In this document: piece after piece, positions 22,001-25,300 of the stretch
Numbering within the stretch: the first letter of the stretch is position 1
Layout: every line of letters begins with the position of its first letter
Virus record (IMG/VR): IMGVR_UViG_3300023109_000125
Location: 1-25,300 of that record
Source: a virus
Strand: one strand, 5' to 3'
Length of the DNA stretch: 25,300 nucleotides
Notes under the pieces: model-generated
Database searches by the model: none
Seen by the model: the letters and a program-made list of their open reading frames with translations, nothing else
What the model was told of the DNA's origin: nothing
Program-made: the position numbers and the translations under genes

Positions 22001-24625
22001 CAAACACTTGTTGATCAACCTTATGCGTCAGATCACATTAGTGTAAACCCTTATGACGTTGCTACATGGAGTGGTTCACTTGAACTTTCACCATCAAGTG
22101 ACGAATGGAAAGATGTTAATTTTGTTCCTGATATTATAGAAAATATTGAAGGTGACAACTCAGCCCTGATTCAGGAAATTTCCAATAACCCTAACATACT
22201 TGGTACTGAATGGAACGAATGGGAATCACAGTGGTCACCTACACAACGTGCACAGGCTGGTCTCGGTAATCCTCGTCGATTCGGTAAGCGATTATTTAGC
22301 ACAAGGAGACACGACCACGTAGGTATATTTGAACGCGATAGAAGACAAGGTATTCAAACTTCTCTTGTTACTAACTTTAATAGAGAGGTAATTGACGATA
22401 AGATATTAAACATCACCTTTGTTCCATTTATTCGCTCACGCAAAGTGTTCTATAAAGGAAGTATGCTTAAGCCAAATACCACGTTCTATCTATACTTTGA
22501 TGACGTTAATATTACACCATACGCAGTTGATTCCACAACATTTGTATCGTTTGGTGGTGATGTTGCTGGTGATGCTAGTACAGAAATAGAAAGATTTGAT
22601 GGGCAAAGTTCAATTAGTGGTGCTGATGGAAGCATTATTTCCGATGCGGCGGGTAACGTTGAAGGATGGTTTGTTATTCCGAATAATGATTCATTACGAT
22701 TCCGTACTGGTTCTCGACAAGTTCGTTTAACTGATAAAGAAGACAATAACAGAACTCTCGAGTTATCGTCTGCTGAAACTACATATCATGCTAAAGGTCT
22801 TCTTGAGACAAGACAACGTACAATTCTTTCAACTCGACAATTGGTCTTAGAAAGAACGCGCTTAACCGAACAAAGGAATTTACTCGTAGGAACTCGAGTA
22901 GTACGAAGAGATCCCGTTGCTCAAACGTTTATGATTGGCAATGAGCCTACTGGTATTTTTCTTTCTTCAATTGACATTTACTTTCAAGAGAAAGATCCCA
23001 ATCTTCCAGTTGAACTAAGCATTGTATCAGTCGAAAATGGAATTCCTACACAAAATACTATTCCTTTATCGAAGGTGTTAAAGAGTCCAAGTGATGTAAA
23101 CGCTGATGCCACGAGTGCAGCTTCTACAACAAACTTTAGATTTGACACACCAATTTATCTTCAACCTGGTATAGAGTACGCGATCGTTCTTATATCGAAC
23201 AGTGCAAGATATCGTGTTTGGCACGCTGAAGTTGGTGGTACTGACGTTGGAGCAAATAAGGAAAAGATTAGTAAGAATGTTAATCTTGGTGTAATGCTTA
23301 AATCCCAGAACGCTTCAACTTGGACGCCTGATCAAAATAAAGATCTGAAGTTTAAACTCAATCGTGCTGACTTTACAACATCTTCACAGGATGCAATCTT
23401 TAGTGGTTTATCTCCTCAGCGTGAACAAGTTACTTATATCAATGTTACTGATTCAGGTTCAGGCTATTTGACAGGAGCTCCTGCAATTACTATTGCAGCA
23501 CCTTCAAGTGGAACTACTGCAACCGCAAAGGCACACGTAAGTAAAGGTGGAGTGATTGATACGATTGAGGTAATAACAAATGGTTCGGGATATACAAGCG
23601 TACCAACTGTTACGATCCCTGCACCGGGTGATATTAATATACCAACTGCTAATGTTACTACTGCAGCAGACACTATCACTCTTCCAGATGGCATGGCTGA
23701 GATGCAAAATGGCCAGCCTTTAGTGTACAACGACGGCGGAGGCACGGCGATCACTGGTTTAACTGATGGGGATACATACTACGCTATAACATACGAAGAA
23801 GATGGTTCAAATCTTTATGAAGTTCCTTATAGTAGAATTATCAAATTGAGCACAACGGATAGCCCAACAAGTATCGCATCTATTTCAGGAATAGGAAATG
23901 CTGCTCAATCGCTAACACCTACTGGAACTGCTGCCGGCACAGCCGAGGTTGATGTTTGGAAAGCATCTTCGTACTTACCTATCATTCAAGATATGCTTCT
24001 TCCAGAATCTAGTGTTGATTATGTGATGAACGTAGCAGATGATAAATCGTATACAGTATATCCTGGAGAATTAATTTACACGGACGAACGCGTAACACAC
24101 GATTCATCAAGCGCGCATGATGGTTCAGGTGATGATATGCTTAAGCTTCAAGCAACGCTATCAACGGCAAATTCTAAAATATCACCGGTTATTGATTTAG
24201 ATAGAATTTCACTTGTTACATTTGATAATCTAATTAATAACTCAAGCGAATTTGAAACGTTGAGAGACGACGGTGAGTGTATGGCACGCTACATTAGTAA
24301 AAGCGTTAAACTTTCATCCCCTGCCGATCAGATTAATGTTTACTTTGATGCTATGAGACCTGATGATAGTACATCAATTGAAGTTTACGCTAAGTTCAAA
24401 TACCTTAATAGTAATACACCATTTGAGGCTTTAGGGTGGACAAAAATAGATCCTCTCAATGGAACAAAGGTTCCAGTCTCAACTGACTTCAGGTTTAATG
24501 AAGTTAAGTTTGAAGGAAGTACTTCTGAAGAATACGATGAAGTTGCGGTGAAGGTACTATTTAAATCTAGTGATAAGACATACTCACCTGAAATCAAGAA
24601 TCTAAGAATAATAGCAACACTATAA
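19016..24625 (+). CDS. Giant DUF4815-type virion structural protein
   Basis: This 1869-residue protein begins with the DUF4815 signature (NYLRILFRPGRSVQVRELNQ at 20-39, then FGRHVFKDGDRVLDG), known from T4-like marine phages. Near 765-780 is NCLDFRPS and near 870-890 IGSLENRIQSLEYYASLSQL, both hallmarks of the family. At about 1295-1445 come DPVAQTFMIGNEPTGIFLSS, SIDIYFQEKDPNLPVEL, YRVWHAEVGG and SQNASTWTPDQNKDLKFKLN, matching the conserved second half of cyanomyovirus homologues. Two GSGY repeats (GSGYLTGAPAITI and GSGYTSVPTVTI, about 1480-1528) form a beta-helix-like or carbohydrate-binding insert. Homologues are thought to belong to the baseplate or tail fibre network. No enzyme motif was seen. 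The stop overlaps the next ATG by one base (TAATG). Confidence 0.88.
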   Translation: MPIQTYSDTPYHDDFSSENNYLRILFRPGRSVQVRELNQLQSNLQDQIDKFGRHVFKDGDRVLDGYTTYDGSIRSIPIEFTGASSPTDLTAAQLGALKGKEIQLSGTANVKAKVLGAEAITGAYYRLYVKYIGTDTLFDDGDTIELSTGEDSVSLNGTDISAGDTLGICRETASGEDVGYYGGVFQDSGIFFVKGHFVFTDNTEAFYVKGSETSKLTGNAVFDITESIITSGDDTSLLDNATGQPNLTAPGADRYKISLNLKFIPSTDTTVVEGQQRITLLDVKEDIVTQSVRTQYSELGKTLAQRTEDESGSYVVNPFKHEIREYLNDEAGNRGKYTDDQIYNSGDSLLPGVTDVTTAATEGAKRYVIGVEPGVAYIQGYRTELEGKQDVVANKGNESSDVATETAYKFSADRGQYIEGAFVDQDADLDSADFTNFIFAPANTYQLFASGAGTSIGTCRIQAIENSGVKTSNDATPEAAVATKRLYIYDLVLESNKTLSDATVLCVDHTASSPTGQSYLENTDGFVLHEIGDNLSRMVYPMGDYDVKDIDSTNTSYVVQKRYSDNSTASSTISITAGAGDSFISTDPDDYVIMQNGAGTDSAGGETYVKDVTISGSDATLVLVRADGSAASNASANPVTVFAPVQTDANLGIKKQTTGTTFTETRTLNNGDIITLDKVDVYEIESVSHDGNTLSLSDFELVTGQSDTQYGYSQVVYKGPASLESASVIVTFSYFEIHTAGDFFSANSYTTNGTVAMALEDIPVYEDLRLSNCLDFRPSILTSTEGESIKPNAIVNVKFDYYKPRKDIVTLNQLGDIQFIEGVASKEPVYPQNPSDSLILYRISKPGYVYSLGDIEIDVAKNRRYTMKDIGSLENRIQSLEYYASLSQLESEAAETQLNDSSGPRYKSGILTDSFRGHGVGNVKSAGYRSAIDRENFTARPTYLSDNARWQYIHVSSDMQIADGTSTTTWNGDTIDTTPVYTGKRKNAVTLDFIEQTLVDQPYASDHISVNPYDVATWSGSLELSPSSDEWKDVNFVPDIIENIEGDNSALIQEISNNPNILGTEWNEWESQWSPTQRAQAGLGNPRRFGKRLFSTRRHDHVGIFERDRRQGIQTSLVTNFNREVIDDKILNITFVPFIRSRKVFYKGSMLKPNTTFYLYFDDVNITPYAVDSTTFVSFGGDVAGDASTEIERFDGQSSISGADGSIISDAAGNVEGWFVIPNNDSLRFRTGSRQVRLTDKEDNNRTLELSSAETTYHAKGLLETRQRTILSTRQLVLERTRLTEQRNLLVGTRVVRRDPVAQTFMIGNEPTGIFLSSIDIYFQEKDPNLPVELSIVSVENGIPTQNTIPLSKVLKSPSDVNADATSAASTTNFRFDTPIYLQPGIEYAIVLISNSARYRVWHAEVGGTDVGANKEKISKNVNLGVMLKSQNASTWTPDQNKDLKFKLNRADFTTSSQDAIFSGLSPQREQVTYINVTDSGSGYLTGAPAITIAAPSSGTTATAKAHVSKGGVIDTIEVITNGSGYTSVPTVTIPAPGDINIPTANVTTAADTITLPDGMAEMQNGQPLVYNDGGGTAITGLTDGDTYYAITYEEDGSNLYEVPYSRIIKLSTTDSPTSIASISGIGNAAQSLTPTGTAAGTAEVDVWKASSYLPIIQDMLLPESSVDYVMNVADDKSYTVYPGELIYTDERVTHDSSSAHDGSGDDMLKLQATLSTANSKISPVIDLDRISLVTFDNLINNSSEFETLRDDGECMARYISKSVKLSSPADQINVYFDAMRPDDSTSIEVYAKFKYLNSNTPFEALGWTKIDPLNGTKVPVSTDFRFNEVKFEGSTSEEYDEVAVKVLFKSSDKTYSPEIKNLRIIATL

Positions 24626-24810
24626 TGGAAAAAACATTTATAAGAAATAAGGCTGGCATTTTGATTAACTCCAATTCTTCGGCATATACTGCAAGGCGCG
24701 TGGCCAAGGCACGTGGAGAAAAACAGAGAAAGCAGGAAGAAGAAATCACTTCGCTTAAAACACAACTTGCGGAATTGAAAAGTCTTGTTGAATCACTTAC
24801 ACCTGAATAA
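24625..24810 (+). CDS. Small coiled-coil protein of the structural module
   Basis: This 61-residue protein starts MEKTFIRNKAGILINSNSSA, then a basic stretch (ARRVAKARGEKQRKQ), then a coiled coil (EEEITSLKTQLAELKSLVES). Very similar short genes follow large structural genes in T4-like cyanophages. The ATG shares its A with the previous stop (TAATG), so translation is coupled. The role is unknown; an assembly partner of the neighbouring structural or fibre protein is plausible. Confidence 0.75.
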   Translation: MEKTFIRNKAGILINSNSSAYTARRVAKARGEKQRKQEEEITSLKTQLAELKSLVESLTPE

Positions 24811-24818
24811 ATACTACT

Positions 24819-25300
24819 ATGGACTACACAGACTTCGATAATTTTAATTCGCCTAATGATGGTGTTGAATTGTCCGACACGTTAAACGATTTTAGGAAAA
24901 AGACAAATGGCATCATTAAAAAAATCGATGATCCTAATTCTGTTAATCTAAATAAGCTTCAGGAACTTGCTGGAAAAAAACTTATAGGTAACACCGGTGC
25001 CTCAGCAGGAGATTGCTCTGAGGTAGACATTGTAGATGAAAGCGGTGGGATTAGTAATAACGACAATGACACTAGCATTCCTACATCTGCTGCAGTTAAA
25101 GATTATGTTGATGCGGCAACGGTCACGACAGGTTTACCACTTCAATACGTAAATAACCATGTTACTACGACACACCATTATGATAAAACCGCAGATGTAG
25201 ATTTGCACGTAACGCAACTCGATACATCAGTTACTCTTAAGGATGCAAATAGCAAAGTTTATATAACTGCAATGATCACAGCAGAATCATACACACATAA
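24819..25300 (+). CDS. Tail fibre-like structural protein, cut by the right edge
   Basis: An open frame from the ATG at 24819 gives at least 160 residues without a stop, so the gene is partial. It starts MDYTDFDNFNSPNDGVELSD, has a short charged helix, and then the segment NDTSIPTSAAVKDYVDAATV (about 88-107). The TSIPTSAAVKxYVD pattern is a recurrent unit in tail fibres of T4-like cyanophages, often joining shaft and tip. NATAAATA-like sequence (AATAAATA, 24806-24813) lies immediately upstream but is too close to the ATG for an ordinary leader. It follows the coiled-coil gene by 8 nt in the same module. Confidence 0.75.
   Translation, partial: MDYTDFDNFNSPNDGVELSDTLNDFRKKTNGIIKKIDDPNSVNLNKLQELAGKKLIGNTGASAGDCSEVDIVDESGGISNNDNDTSIPTSAAVKDYVDAATVTTGLPLQYVNNHVTTTHHYDKTADVDLHVTQLDTSVTLKDANSKVYITAMITAESYTH

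Noticed and set aside
24806-24813. AATAAATA as a late promoter for the last gene
   Set aside because: It ends 5 nt before the ATG, so a transcript would start at or after the start codon; also expected by chance.

Overview
The window is a stretch of a tailed double-stranded DNA phage genome: packaging and head genes in order (terminase small subunit, terminase large subunit, portal, scaffold, capsid), then tail-fibre-like genes and a large structural module. No rRNA, tRNA, insertion sequence, integrase or CRISPR array was seen. The last third closely resembles virion structural proteins of T4-like marine cyanomyoviruses (DUF4815-type protein and its neighbours). This suggests an aquatic, probably marine phage; the host cannot be named from sequence alone. 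Most starts lack a Shine-Dalgarno sequence and sit behind A-rich or CA-rich leaders. The clear exceptions are the gene at 8515 and, probably, the large terminase.

Layout. (1) 1-1387, minus: an unidentified gene running off the left edge. (2) 1579-2127, plus: a probable terminase small subunit. (3) 2128-2720: a gene-free region with an array of six octamers at 12-13 bp spacing, overlapping AT-rich dyads, and a strip almost without G. (4) 2721-6154, minus: ten small unidentified genes, one of them a 57-residue membrane peptide, with conserved repeated hairpins in the intergenic spaces. (5) 6155-6546: the divergent control region. (6) 6547-13599, plus: terminase large subunit, a protein with a possible glycosyltransferase-like fold and a histone-like tail, portal, a small acidic protein and the scaffold, closed by a strong terminator. 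(7) 13700-15240: promoter/operator, structured leader, capsid gene and terminator. (8) 15257-17354: a probable receptor-binding or fibre protein and its fibre-chaperone-like partner. (9) 17379-25300: two T4-late-promoter-like octamers, then a cyanomyovirus-like structural module ending in a fibre gene cut by the right edge.

How it fits together. The terminase pair, portal, scaffold and capsid form the head-filling machinery, but the two terminase genes are separated by about 4.4 kb holding the oppositely transcribed small-gene cluster. That cluster looks like an early or accessory operon. Opposite G/C skews on its two sides suggest a change of replication or transcription polarity within it. 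The tail end of the window looks like a separately acquired module: its composition differs, its relatives are T4-like while the head genes are not obviously so, and it carries its own late-promoter-like sequences.

The most interesting undescribed material is the small-gene cluster with two families of intergenic hairpins at fixed distances from start or stop codons, the octamer array beside the small terminase gene, and the lysine-rich-tailed protein between terminase and portal.
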